Of a DNA stretch of 37,143 nucleotides, positions 7,295 to 14,256 are shown piece by piece. This DNA is from Tissierella sp. GTDB lineage: Bacteria; Bacillota; Clostridia; Tissierellales; Tissierellaceae. A program made the position numbers and the translations under genes. The stretch is taken from the NCBI RefSeq assembly GCF_029266915.1, contig NZ_JARIEF010000063.1:1-37143 (forward strand), written 5' to 3'. The stretch's first letter is position 1; every line of letters begins with the position of its first letter. The notes beneath the pieces are model-generated. The model was not told where the DNA came from and searched no databases. It saw only the letters and a program-made list of their open reading frames with translations.

Positions 7295-8851
7295 ATGAGT
7301 ATATTAACAGTAAAAGATTTAAGCCATAGCTATGGCGGAAGAGAAATATTAGCAGATGTAAACTTTAGACTATTAAAAGGTGAGCATATAGGACTAATTG
7401 GAGCTAATGGTGAGGGTAAATCTTCATTTATGAATATAATAACAGGAAAACTGCAGCCGGACCAAGGACAGATAGAATGGTCAAAAAGAGTAAGAGTAGG
7501 TTACCTAGACCAGCATACAGTTCTTGAAAAAGGGATGAGTATAAGAGATATTCTTCGCGATGCTTTTAAATATTTATTCAGTCTTGAAGAAGAAATTCAA
7601 GAGATCTATATGAAGATGGGTGATGTTTCAGAAGATGAATTGGCTAAACTTCTTGAAGAAGTTGGAACACTTCAAGATACCTTAGACCAAAATGACTTTT
7701 ACATAGTAGATTCTAAGATTGAAGAGATAGCTAAAGGTCTTGGACTTGACGAAATAGGACTGGATCAGGATGTTCATGATCTAAGTGGAGGGCAAAGGAC
7801 TAAGGTTCTATTGGCTAAACTCTTGCTTGAAAAACCAGATATTTTGATGCTAGATGAGCCTACAAACTACCTTGATGAAGAACACATTGTATGGTTAAAA
7901 AGATATTTAGAAGAATATGAAAATGCATTTTTGCTGATATCGCATGATATCTTGTTCTTAAATAGTGTAATAAATATTATTTACCATATAGAAGATAAAG
8001 AGCTGACCAGATATGTAGGAGACTATGATGAGTTTCTTATAGCTCACGAAGCTAAAAAAATTCAAGTAGAAGCAGCTTTTAAAAGACAGCAGCAGGAAAT
8101 AGCAGTGTTGGAAACCTTTGTAGCTAAAAACAAGGCAAGAGCCGCGACCAGTAACATGGCTATGTCTAGACAAAAGAAATTAGATAAGATGGAACTGATT
8201 GAATTAACCCGAGAAAAGCCAAAGCCTACTTTTAATTTTAAAACAGGACCGACCTCTGGAAAGATAATATTTGAAACCCAGGATCTGGTTATAGGATATG
8301 ATGAAGCTTTATCTAAGCCTTTAAATATTAAAATGGAAAGAGGTGAGAGAATAGTTCTAACTGGGCCAAACGGTCTGGGTAAAACTACTCTGATAAAGTC
8401 AGTTTTAGGACTTACAAAAGCTTTTTCTGGAAATGTGCACTTAGGAGACAATCTTGAGATAGGATATTTTGAGCAAGAAATAAAAGAGAAAAATCAAAAC
8501 TCCTGTATAGAAGAAATGTGGACTGAGTTTCCAGGATGGAGGCAGTTTGAAATAAGAGCGGCTCTTGCTAAGTGCGGGCTTACGACAGATCATATAGAAT
8601 CTAAAGTAATGGTTTTAAGCGGTGGAGAGCAGGCAAAGGTTAGACTTTGCAAGATATTAAATAGAGAAACCAATATACTGATCCTAGATGAGCCGACAAA
8701 CCACTTAGATGTTGAGGCTAAAGAAGAACTAAAAAGAGCCTTAAAAGCTTATAAGGGCGGAATATTGATAATCTCCCATGAACCTGATTTTTATAATGAT
8801 GTAGCAACTGAAATATGGAGCTGCGAAGATTGGTCTACCAAGGTGTTTTAA
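7295..8851 (+). CDS. ABC-F family ATPase (YkpA/YbiT-like)
   Basis: This 518-residue protein has two ABC ATPase domains and no membrane segments. Domain 1 has Walker A GANGEGKSS (about 36-44), signature LSGGQRTK and Walker B ILMLDEPTNYLD. Domain 2 has GPNGLGKTT, LSGGEQAKVR and ILILDEPTNHLD. They are joined by a charged linker (about 240-300) with a QRQKKLDKME-like coiled segment. ABC-F proteins act on the ribosome, rescuing stalled translation or protecting from antibiotics. The start is ATG 7295, eight bases after AGGGAG, and not the upstream in-frame GTG. Whether it is a housekeeping or a resistance member cannot be told from sequence alone; the lengths suggest housekeeping. The 246-base leader (7049-7294) shows no clear attenuator. 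Confidence 0.9.
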   Translation: MSILTVKDLSHSYGGREILADVNFRLLKGEHIGLIGANGEGKSSFMNIITGKLQPDQGQIEWSKRVRVGYLDQHTVLEKGMSIRDILRDAFKYLFSLEEEIQEIYMKMGDVSEDELAKLLEEVGTLQDTLDQNDFYIVDSKIEEIAKGLGLDEIGLDQDVHDLSGGQRTKVLLAKLLLEKPDILMLDEPTNYLDEEHIVWLKRYLEEYENAFLLISHDILFLNSVINIIYHIEDKELTRYVGDYDEFLIAHEAKKIQVEAAFKRQQQEIAVLETFVAKNKARAATSNMAMSRQKKLDKMELIELTREKPKPTFNFKTGPTSGKIIFETQDLVIGYDEALSKPLNIKMERGERIVLTGPNGLGKTTLIKSVLGLTKAFSGNVHLGDNLEIGYFEQEIKEKNQNSCIEEMWTEFPGWRQFEIRAALAKCGLTTDHIESKVMVLSGGEQAKVRLCKILNRETNILILDEPTNHLDVEAKEELKRALKAYKGGILIISHEPDFYNDVATEIWSCEDWSTKVF

Positions 8852-8863
8852 TAGAAAAATTAG

Positions 8864-8900
8864 TCAGCAAATAGAAATATTATTTGCTGATTTATTTTTA
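8864..8900 (+). terminator. Intrinsic terminator of the ABC-F gene
   Basis: TCAGCAAATA (8864-8873) pairs with TATTTGCTGA (8881-8890) across a 7-base loop, followed by TTTATTTTTA. Confidence 0.85.
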
Positions 8901-9170
8901 TCATGATATGGTATAGCATAATAAGACAAAAAGCTTAACTTAGCAGCATAAGATAATAAATAATTTTAAGAAATTGATGGATAGAGAAATTTAGTTTTAA
9001 AAAAGTGAAAGAACGATATAGAAAATATCAATAGTTTATACTCTTATAAATATAGCTCTTTACTTTAAAATAGAAGATAAAAGACCCAGGCATATTAGTT
9101 AGATAGATAAGCATTCTTATGAATGCTATAAAATATAAATTCTATATAATAAAAAAAGGAGAGAAATAGG
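8901..9170. other. Intergenic region with a short inverted repeat before the DsrE-like gene
   Basis: No ORF is convincing in this AT-rich stretch. AGCATTC (9110-9116), TTAT, GAATGCT (9121-9127) form a 7-bp hairpin, and TATAAT occurs at 9145-9150, too close to the start codon to be its -10. An AAAGGAGAG ribosome site ends the interval. Confidence 0.4.
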
Positions 9171-9509
9171 ATGAAAAAAATTGCTTTTTTTCCATTTATG
9201 GAAGACAAGATGTGCTTTATGCATATTCTTATTAACGCTCTAGACCTACATGAAAAAGGGGTAGCAACTAAGATCATAGTAGAGGGAAAAGCTGTAAAGC
9301 TTATCAAGGTATTAGAAGAAGAAGAAAACAAGATGTACTTAAAGACAAAAGAATTGGGTTTGTTTGATAGCATATGCAAGGCGTGTTCAGCTCAGATGGG
9401 AGTATTGGAATACAATGAAAAAACAGGCATACCTATAAAAGGAAATGCAAATGGTCATCCTGCCATGTATGATTATATATCAGAAGGATACGACATAGTT
9501 ACACTTTAA
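9171..9509 (+). CDS. DsrE-like family protein
   Basis: This soluble 112-residue protein opens with KKIAFFPF and has a helix containing HILINALDLHEKG, then VATKIIVEGKAVKLIK, consistent with the DsrE/YchN Rossmann-like fold. A cysteine pair lies in ICKACSAQMG (about residues 69-72), at the place where DsrE-fold proteins carry a sulfur-relay cysteine. A role in persulfide or thiol chemistry is inferred from the fold. A related protein lies 1.7 kb further on with CSAC at the same position. Its own terminator follows. Confidence 0.65.
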   Translation: MKKIAFFPFMEDKMCFMHILINALDLHEKGVATKIIVEGKAVKLIKVLEEEENKMYLKTKELGLFDSICKACSAQMGVLEYNEKTGIPIKGNANGHPAMYDYISEGYDIVTL

Positions 9510-9521
9510 AATCTATACAAG

Positions 9522-9566
9522 AAAAGCCTTGAATTCCTCCGGAAGGAAGATTCAAGGCTTTTTTCT
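9522..9566. terminator. Bidirectional terminator between convergent genes
   Basis: AAAAGCCTTGAA (9522-9533) pairs with TTCAAGGCTTTT (9551-9562), with an inner TTCCT/AAGGAA hairpin and T-runs on the plus side. Confidence 0.88.
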
Positions 9567-9590
9567 TATAGTAGAAAGAAACTGCATAAA

Positions 9591-10010
9591 TTAATCTGCT
9601 TTATTTAAACAACTTGAACAAGTTCCTGTAAGAAGCAAGTGCTGTTGATCTATTGTTGTTCCTTTTAATTCTTGGGGCATATGAATAGATATATCTATTG
9701 GTATATCATAGATTTTTGAACAAACATCACACTTTAAATGGGCATGATCAGTTCTTACTATCTCATATCTCATTTTATTATCATGCAGGTTAACCCCTCT
9801 TACAAGTTTTTTATCTACAAACAATTTCAGGGTATTATAAACCGTGGTTTTAGAAAGAGTTGGAAAGATTTCGGAAAGATTCATATAGATTTCATCTACA
9901 GTTGGATGAACCATGCCTTTATCTAAATAGCTATATATTTTTATCCGGGTATAGGAAGGAGTTATTTCTTTATTTTTCAATATTTCTGTAATATTTTCTT
10001 CTGTTTTCAT
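9591..10010 (-). CDS. perR: PerR-like Fur-family repressor
   Basis: This 139-residue protein has a winged-helix N-terminus (about 12-75, LSKTTVYNTLKLF as the recognition helix) and a metal-binding C-terminal domain. TDHAHLKCDVCSKIYDIPID lines up with the PerR stretch that holds its regulatory metal (Asp, His, His, Asp), and CDVC plus C-terminal CSSC form the structural zinc site. In Bacillus PerR, iron at the regulatory site lets H2O2 oxidise a histidine and releases DNA. It is divergent from a peroxiredoxin gene, and a palindromic Fur-family box overlaps its own -35, so it probably represses both. A Fur or Zur role is less likely but possible. Confidence 0.82.
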   Translation of the reverse strand: MKTEENITEILKNKEITPSYTRIKIYSYLDKGMVHPTVDEIYMNLSEIFPTLSKTTVYNTLKLFVDKKLVRGVNLHDNKMRYEIVRTDHAHLKCDVCSKIYDIPIDISIHMPQELKGTTIDQQHLLLTGTCSSCLNKAD

Positions 10011-10025
10011 AATTTACACCTCTTT

Positions 10026-10040
10026 TGTGATTTAGTCACA
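10026..10040. promoter_or_regulatory. Dyad TGTGA-N5-TCACA in the perR leader
   Basis: TGTGATTTAGTCACA (10026-10040) is a 5-5-5 inverted repeat just before the perR ribosome site and directly against the -35 of the prxU promoter. It matches 12 of 15 positions of a second dyad at 11623-11637. The reader of the site is unknown; a CRP/FNR-type factor is a guess. Confidence 0.5.
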
Positions 10041-10069
10041 TTGACAAATTTTTAATAATAGGTTATTAT
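10041..10069 (+). promoter_or_regulatory. Promoter of the selenoperoxiredoxin gene
   Basis: TTGACA (10041-10046), a 17-base spacer and TATTAT (10064-10069) make a strong sigma-A-type promoter. The transcript would start near 10076 and carry a leader of about 110 bases. Confidence 0.75.
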
Positions 10070-10094
10070 AACTGTAATGGTTCTAAAATTGTAA
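10065..10094 (-). promoter_or_regulatory. Promoter of perR, back to back with the prxU promoter
   Basis: Read on the minus strand, TATAAT lies at 10065-10070, overlapping the plus-strand -10. TTACAA lies at 10089-10094, 18 bases upstream and inside the operator palindrome. Confidence 0.5.
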
Positions 10095-10104
10095 TGATTA
10101 CAAT
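10088..10104. promoter_or_regulatory. PerR/Fur-family operator palindrome
   Basis: ATTGTAATGATTACAAT is a perfect 8-1-8 palindrome. Its core TTGTAAT-G-ATTACAA has the 7-1-7 form of Fur-family boxes and differs from the Bacillus Per box TTATAAT-N-ATTATAA at one position per half. It covers the perR -35 and lies just after the expected prxU transcription start. Confidence 0.78.
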
Positions 10105-10188
10105 AGTGAACTCGTTCTTATATAATTATAATATATAAATAGCTATTAGTAAAGAAAACATAGAGATTAAAAAGAGGAGGATACTTAT

Positions 10189-10905
10189 ATGTCAGAAGAA
10201 GTTAAAGTAGGATGCGCAAGACCAGTTTCTAATAAGAAACCAGAAGAAGCAGTTACAGACAATCAAGTGGTAGAAAAAAAGGAGGAAATGCAAATGATAC
10301 AGGTAGGAAAACCAGCACCATTATTTGAAGCACAAGCATACAGAGATGGAAAGTTTATAAATGTTAAATTAGAAGATTATAAGGGCAAATGGGTACTTCT
10401 TTGCTTTTATCCAGGCGACTTTACTTTTGTCTGAGCTACTGAAATCGCAGCAGTTGCTGCAAAACATCAAGATTTAGTAGACTTAGGAATTGAAGTATTA
10501 TCAGTTAGTGTTGACAGTGTGTTTGTACACAAAATGTGGAATGATCATGAATTATCTAAAATGGTAGATAAGGATATTCCTTTCTCAATGTTAGCCGATC
10601 AAAATGGAGATATAGGTAAAATGTATGGAGTATATAATGAAGAAGCAGGAGCAGAAACTAGAGGAAGATTTATAATAGATCCAGATGGAATAGTTCAGGG
10701 ATACGAAGTTCTTACACCACCAGTTGGAAGAAATATAGCTGAAACTATAAGACAGGTAAAAGCATTCCAAATGGTTAGAGAAACTAAGGGCGGAGAAGTT
10801 GCACCTGCAGGATGGAAGCCAGGCAAGACTACTTTAAAGCCAGGACCAGATTTAGTTGGAAATGTTTGGAAAGAGTGGAAGATAGAAGAAGCTTTCGAAG
10901 ACTAA
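10189..10905 (+). CDS. prxU: Selenocysteine-containing peroxiredoxin (UGA read as Sec82)
   Basis: The reading frame runs for 238 residues with one in-frame TGA at 10432-10434. The sequence around it, [13 protein letters not shown], is the peroxidatic motif of AhpC/Prx1 proteins with Sec in place of Cys, and homology continues unbroken after it ([14 protein letters not shown], then [13 protein letters not shown] with the active-site Arg, then VAPAGWKPG). The enzyme should reduce peroxides. The usual resolving Cys of the VCPA-W motif is Ala here, and no Cys follows the UGA. Two starts are possible: ATG 10189 with AGGAGG, which adds a 35-residue tail holding Cys9, and ATG 10294 (or 10288) with an internal AGGAGG, giving about 203 residues. 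A hairpin after the UGA fits a bacterial SECIS. It is divergent from perR. Confidence 0.9.
10432..10480 (+). promoter_or_regulatory. Sec UGA codon and SECIS-like hairpin
   Basis: The UGA is at 10432-10434. A lower stem forms between CTACT(G)AAATC (10436-10446, one bulged G) and GATTTAGTAG (10471-10480). An apical stem GCAGC (10447-10451) pairs with GCTGC (10456-10460) over an AGTT tetraloop, with ten unpaired bases on the 3' side. The G-U in the loop and its 17-base distance from the UGA fit bacterial SECIS elements bound by SelB. Confidence 0.75.
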
Positions 10906-10925
10906 ATAAAAGTTTAATGAAGTAG

Positions 10926-10950
10926 TAATCTAGTGAAAAATTCTAGATTA
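10926..10950. repeat. 8-bp hairpin in the prxU 3' region
   Basis: TAATCTAG (10926-10933) pairs with CTAGATTA (10943-10950). There is no T-run after it. Confidence 0.5.
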
Positions 10951-10997
10951 ACAATCAATTTAAAATACTACAGATGATATTTAATAATAATGTATAT

Positions 10998-11035
10998 AAA
11001 GATCGGTCTTAAAACTCTTAAGACCGATCTTTTTT
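10998..11035 (+). terminator. Terminator of prxU
   Basis: AAAGATCGGTCTTAA (10998-11012) pairs exactly with 11018-11032 over a 5-base loop and runs into six T. Confidence 0.92.
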
Positions 11036-11040
11036 CTATA

Positions 11041-11092
11041 ATTTCCTATAAAATCAGAACTAGTTTTATAGAGCTCAAACTTTATAGGAAAT
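11041..11092. repeat. 12-bp perfect inverted repeat with 28-base spacer
   Basis: ATTTCCTATAAA (11041-11052) and TTTATAGGAAAT (11081-11092) are exact reverse complements. The spacer holds ACTAGT and GAGCTC palindromes. It lies between two terminators and has no T-run, so its role is unclear. Confidence 0.6.
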
Positions 11093-11102
11093 CATAGAGA
11101 TT

Positions 11103-11151
11103 AAAAAAGACATGGAAAAGATATAAAGATATCTTTACCATGTCTTTTTTT
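11103..11151. terminator. Bidirectional terminator
   Basis: AAAAAAGACATGG (11103-11115) pairs with CCATGTCTTTTTT (11138-11150), with an inner AAGATAT/ATATCTT stem; T-runs occur on both strands. It would end the minus-strand DsrE-like gene. Confidence 0.88.
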
Positions 11152-11172
11152 GTAAAAGGGAATTAACAAGAT

Positions 11173-11544
11173 TTAGTTTAATTGTAATGATTTCTTTGCT
11201 GCCATAACTGCATCTACTACATAATCTGCTGCTATAACATCTGAACCTTCAACTAGTGAAGCTTCCTCTACTCCATTATGAATCATGCAAGCTGAACAAA
11301 CTTTTAACTTTCCGCCAGCTTCTAAAAAAGCAGGAAGCAGTTTAGAGATTGGCTCAAATGGCTTGCCTATATCTATTTTATCTGCATATCCCTTAGATGC
11401 TAGATGAACTGCATCTGAAAGAAGCATAAGTTCAACATCCAGGCCCCTTTGAGCTGCCTTAAGTCCCATTGTAAAAGCTATCGTAACATTATTTGAATCT
11501 CTTTCGTGTTGAGTAAGTGTAACCAATAAATCTATATTTTGCAT
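11173..11544 (-). CDS. DsrE/DsrF-like protein
   Basis: This 123-residue soluble protein begins NIDLLVTLTQHERDSNNVTIAFTMGLKAA, typical of the DsrE fold, with LDVELMLLSDAVHLA next and KVCSACMIHNGVEE (CxxC near residues 82-85) where DsrE proteins carry their sulfur-handling cysteine. It lies in the redox block after the selenoperoxiredoxin and is divergent from a nitrilase-like gene. A GGGAGG site supports the ATG. A sulfur-relay or thiol-redox role is inferred; the partner proteins of the sulfur-oxidising DsrEFH system are absent. Confidence 0.72.
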   Translation of the reverse strand: MQNIDLLVTLTQHERDSNNVTIAFTMGLKAAQRGLDVELMLLSDAVHLASKGYADKIDIGKPFEPISKLLPAFLEAGGKLKVCSACMIHNGVEEASLVEGSDVIAADYVVDAVMAAKKSLQLN

Positions 11545-11622
11545 TATAAAAAACCTCCCATTATTTTGTTCTATTAAGTATATACCCAGTAAAACTTCTT
11601 TAAACTAGGAGATAAGCCACTT

Positions 11623-11637
11623 CGTGACTAAGTCACA
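11623..11637. promoter_or_regulatory. Perfect palindrome GTGACTAAGTCAC in a divergent promoter region
   Basis: GTGACTAAGTCAC (11624-11636) is a perfect 6-1-6 palindrome between the DsrE-like gene (minus) and the nitrilase-like gene (plus). It closely matches the dyad at 10026-10040 in the perR/prxU intergenic region. It is likely an operator for a shared regulator. Confidence 0.55.
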
Positions 11638-11687
11638 CTACTATGATATAATCTGAAATGGATAAAGATAAAAAAGGATGTGAAACA

Positions 11688-12425
11688 ATGAAGATAGGAT
11701 TAGTTTCAGCTTTAATGAAGGACAATGATATAGACCATCAATTAGTAGTGATGGAAGGTTATTTAAAGGAAAATAAAACCTGTCAGATGCTTTGCTTTGG
11801 AGAGTGTTTTCTCCAGGGATTTGACGCTCTTAGCTGGGATTATAAAATAGATAAATATCGAGCGCTTAAGTTAGAGAGTGAAGCGATAAAAAGAGTAAAA
11901 GATCTAGCCAAGAAATATGCTTGCGCTGTTTCAACTGGATTTATTGAACTTTATAATGATTCTATATATTGCACTAATCTAGTTATAGATAGAAATGGAG
12001 AAGTCGCTGATATTTATAGACGGATATCAGAAGGCTGGAAGATAGAAGGAACAAGTAGTCATTACAAAGAAGGAAGGCTCTTTCATAGCTTTACACTTGA
12101 AGGCATAAAATTTGCAACGGCTATATGCGGAGATCTTTGGTATGATAAAAATGTAGAGATGATGGGTGACATAGAAAAAGATATAATCCTCTGGCCTATG
12201 TATATAGACTTTTCTAAGAAGAGATGGGATATTTCTGAAGAAGAGCAGTATATAGAAAAAGCAGCTATGTTTGGAGTACCAGCTCTTATGTATAATAGCC
12301 TAAAAGAAGAGCCTAAGGGTGCCAATGGTGGATGCAATATCTTTAGTGGAGGAAAGCTAGTAGCAAAGCTGCCCATGGGAGAGCAAGGTGTTTTAGAAGT
12401 AGATCTAAATGATTTACTTTCATAA
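11688..12425 (+). CDS. Carbon-nitrogen hydrolase (nitrilase superfamily)
   Basis: This 245-residue protein has the nitrilase alpha-beta-beta-alpha fold signatures: CFGECFLQGFD with catalytic Glu39, and ATAICGDLWYD with catalytic Cys147. The usual Lys, in a YRK motif, is replaced: the sequence reads DIYRRISEGWK, so the position holds Arg112 unless Lys118 takes its place. Members hydrolyse amides or nitriles. The ATG at 11688 is chosen because AAAAGGATG lies at the right distance, while the in-frame ATG at 11658 has no site. It is followed by a strong terminator and stands alone. The substrate is unknown. Confidence 0.75.
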   Translation: MKIGLVSALMKDNDIDHQLVVMEGYLKENKTCQMLCFGECFLQGFDALSWDYKIDKYRALKLESEAIKRVKDLAKKYACAVSTGFIELYNDSIYCTNLVIDRNGEVADIYRRISEGWKIEGTSSHYKEGRLFHSFTLEGIKFATAICGDLWYDKNVEMMGDIEKDIILWPMYIDFSKKRWDISEEEQYIEKAAMFGVPALMYNSLKEEPKGANGGCNIFSGGKLVAKLPMGEQGVLEVDLNDLLS

Positions 12426-12426
12426 A

Positions 12427-12470
12427 AAGAGTCTTCTTTGAATAAATAGATTTATTCAAAGAAGACTCTT
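12427..12470. terminator. Long hairpin between convergent genes
   Basis: A 20-bp perfect stem (12427-12446 with 12451-12470) over a 4-base loop, with short T-rich flanks on both strands; it probably stops transcription both ways. Confidence 0.8.
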
Positions 12471-12494
12471 AAATTTATTTAAATAAAATTTTAT

Positions 12495-13952
12495 CTAGTA
12501 AATTTCTTTCATTAAATCGTGTGCAGTTTTTTGAATAATCATAGTAGAGTTGTTTCGGTATTGAACACCTGAAACAAGTACTCCATGGACATGAAGCGTA
12601 TCCAAATTGCCAAATCTTGGTGAAAGAGCTGACATGTTTTTAGAGAGGACTGTAACTCCGCCGTAATCATCTCTTTGAAGCAATCTTTTATCAAGCAAGC
12701 TTCCTATAAGAGTATTTTTTCTATCCAGAGAGTTTAAAGAAGTATCAAGTCCAGTTGCATTACATACCCATTTACAACTAGCTACTACTTTTTCTGCTTC
12801 AACTCCTAGAGATAGATCCGGTGTGATTATCTCAAAACTCTCTCCATCATCGGCCATTTGTATATCAGAAACATTTTCAAATAAAACCAGTCTTCCGCTG
12901 TCCGAGGCTTCTATAAGCAGTTCAGCTGAAGGAAGGGGGAGTGGGCTTCGGTTTAAGCACATAAAGGGATGATACTTTGCACGAAAGATTATTCTATCTC
13001 TCGAGTTTAAGGCTGTCCATATCTTGTTTAGAGCTAAATTTAGTGGAGGAAGAAGTGCTTGCACCTTTCCTAAAGCTTGAGGATTCGCTAAGTTTGCTTT
13101 TAACCCTTCTATCCCGCCGCTCATATGCTCCTTTACAAACTCCATATAGTCAAGACCATGAGCCTTCATTTCCTTATTAAAGAGTTCTTCAAATTCTTCA
13201 AAGCTTATAGTACCATTATTTTTTTCAATAAGTTTATTGCACCTCTCCAGCGTCATAAATTTTACTTCTAGCTGAACCGGTTCAACTCTTATAGTTGGGA
13301 AAATATTTGTTTTAGAAAACATATAGAGTTTTTCTAAATTTCTTTCATTTAATAAATATGAAGCAACATCCACTCCTGTAAGACCTACTCCTATGATACA
13401 AGTCCTATCATTTGATTTTATATGATTTAATTTTTCTTCAACCGGATAAACATCTCCTATATAACCACTAGAGTTAGATAGATTGTAGGGGTCTTTATGT
13501 CCAAGCTCTCCTGCGCACAGATGAACTCTGTCATATTGTCTTAGAGTTCCATGGTTAGTTTCAATTTCCCATTGCTTAGAATCTCCTAGCCAATCAAGTC
13601 TTATAACATTTTGAGTTATTTTTTTAGCTCCCAGAGCCTTTAGGGTATCGTCCAGTCTGTCGCTGGTATATATTCCAAAGATATTCCGGGAAGTATAATC
13701 ATTTAGAGGCATATTTTTTGAAACCAGCCAATTAGCAAAATCATCATTGTTTTGATAATCATAGCTTATCTTTCTGGTTTTTAAATTGAGAATTATTTGA
13801 TCAGAATCTTTCCTATAAGGATAACCGCGGCCAAAACTTTCTTCACTATCATAACAATCAATTTCAACATTTTTAGGGTCTACTTCCTTTTCATATGCTG
13901 CAGCAACAGCCATACCGCTTATACCCATTCCAATAATTGCTACCTTTTCCAT
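12495..13952 (-). CDS. FAD/NAD(P)-binding protein (NAD_binding_9 type)
   Basis: This 485-residue protein opens with a dinucleotide-binding motif, KVAIIGMGISGMAVAAAYE (GxGxxG at about 8-13), followed by the family's YDSEESFGRGYPYR and NLKTRKISYDY. A second nucleotide-binding motif, TCIIGVGLTGVDVASYLL, lies near residues 185-200, and a KWVCNATGLD segment near 395-405. This pattern fits the PF13454-type FAD/NAD(P)-binding oxidoreductases, which have no well-known substrate. AAAGGGG precedes the start. It is convergent with the nitrilase-like gene and has no operon partner. Confidence 0.75.
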   Translation of the reverse strand: MEKVAIIGMGISGMAVAAAYEKEVDPKNVEIDCYDSEESFGRGYPYRKDSDQIILNLKTRKISYDYQNNDDFANWLVSKNMPLNDYTSRNIFGIYTSDRLDDTLKALGAKKITQNVIRLDWLGDSKQWEIETNHGTLRQYDRVHLCAGELGHKDPYNLSNSSGYIGDVYPVEEKLNHIKSNDRTCIIGVGLTGVDVASYLLNERNLEKLYMFSKTNIFPTIRVEPVQLEVKFMTLERCNKLIEKNNGTISFEEFEELFNKEMKAHGLDYMEFVKEHMSGGIEGLKANLANPQALGKVQALLPPLNLALNKIWTALNSRDRIIFRAKYHPFMCLNRSPLPLPSAELLIEASDSGRLVLFENVSDIQMADDGESFEIITPDLSLGVEAEKVVASCKWVCNATGLDTSLNSLDRKNTLIGSLLDKRLLQRDDYGGVTVLSKNMSALSPRFGNLDTLHVHGVLVSGVQYRNNSTMIIQKTAHDLMKEIY

Positions 13953-14256
13953 TAATCAAATCCCCTTTCAAAATTGATAATCTATTCATATCATTATTAT
14001 ATCTCTAAAAGTAAGAGTAGTTTCTAAATCTTAGCTTATACAAATAGGATAACATCTAGCTGTGAACCTGTCAACGCATTAATGCTTTACTTTAATGATG
14101 AGGCTTAATTCTACCCTATTTATCAGATGAATTATTAATTATAAGTTTGAATCTTCTATATTATAATTAATATGTGTAGTATTAGTGTGAGCTTAGGGTA
14201 AAAGTATAATTAAAGTGAAATTACTGTGATAATTAGCATAAAAGGGGAAGATTAAG
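13953..14256. other. Intergenic region without a recognisable gene
   Basis: This AT-rich interval separates divergent genes. It holds TATAAT elements near 14162 and 14206 but no well-spaced -35 for either. No ORF, tRNA or strong hairpin is visible. Confidence 0.4.

Noticed and set aside
8062-8451. 129-codon minus-strand ORF inside the ABC-F gene
   Set aside because: It lies fully opposite a strongly conserved ATPase and has low-complexity composition.
10434-10519. Peroxiredoxin split into two genes or a nonsense pseudogene at the TGA
   Set aside because: The stop is TGA at the exact peroxidatic position, the frame continues without gap, and a SECIS-like hairpin follows; selenocysteine explains it better.
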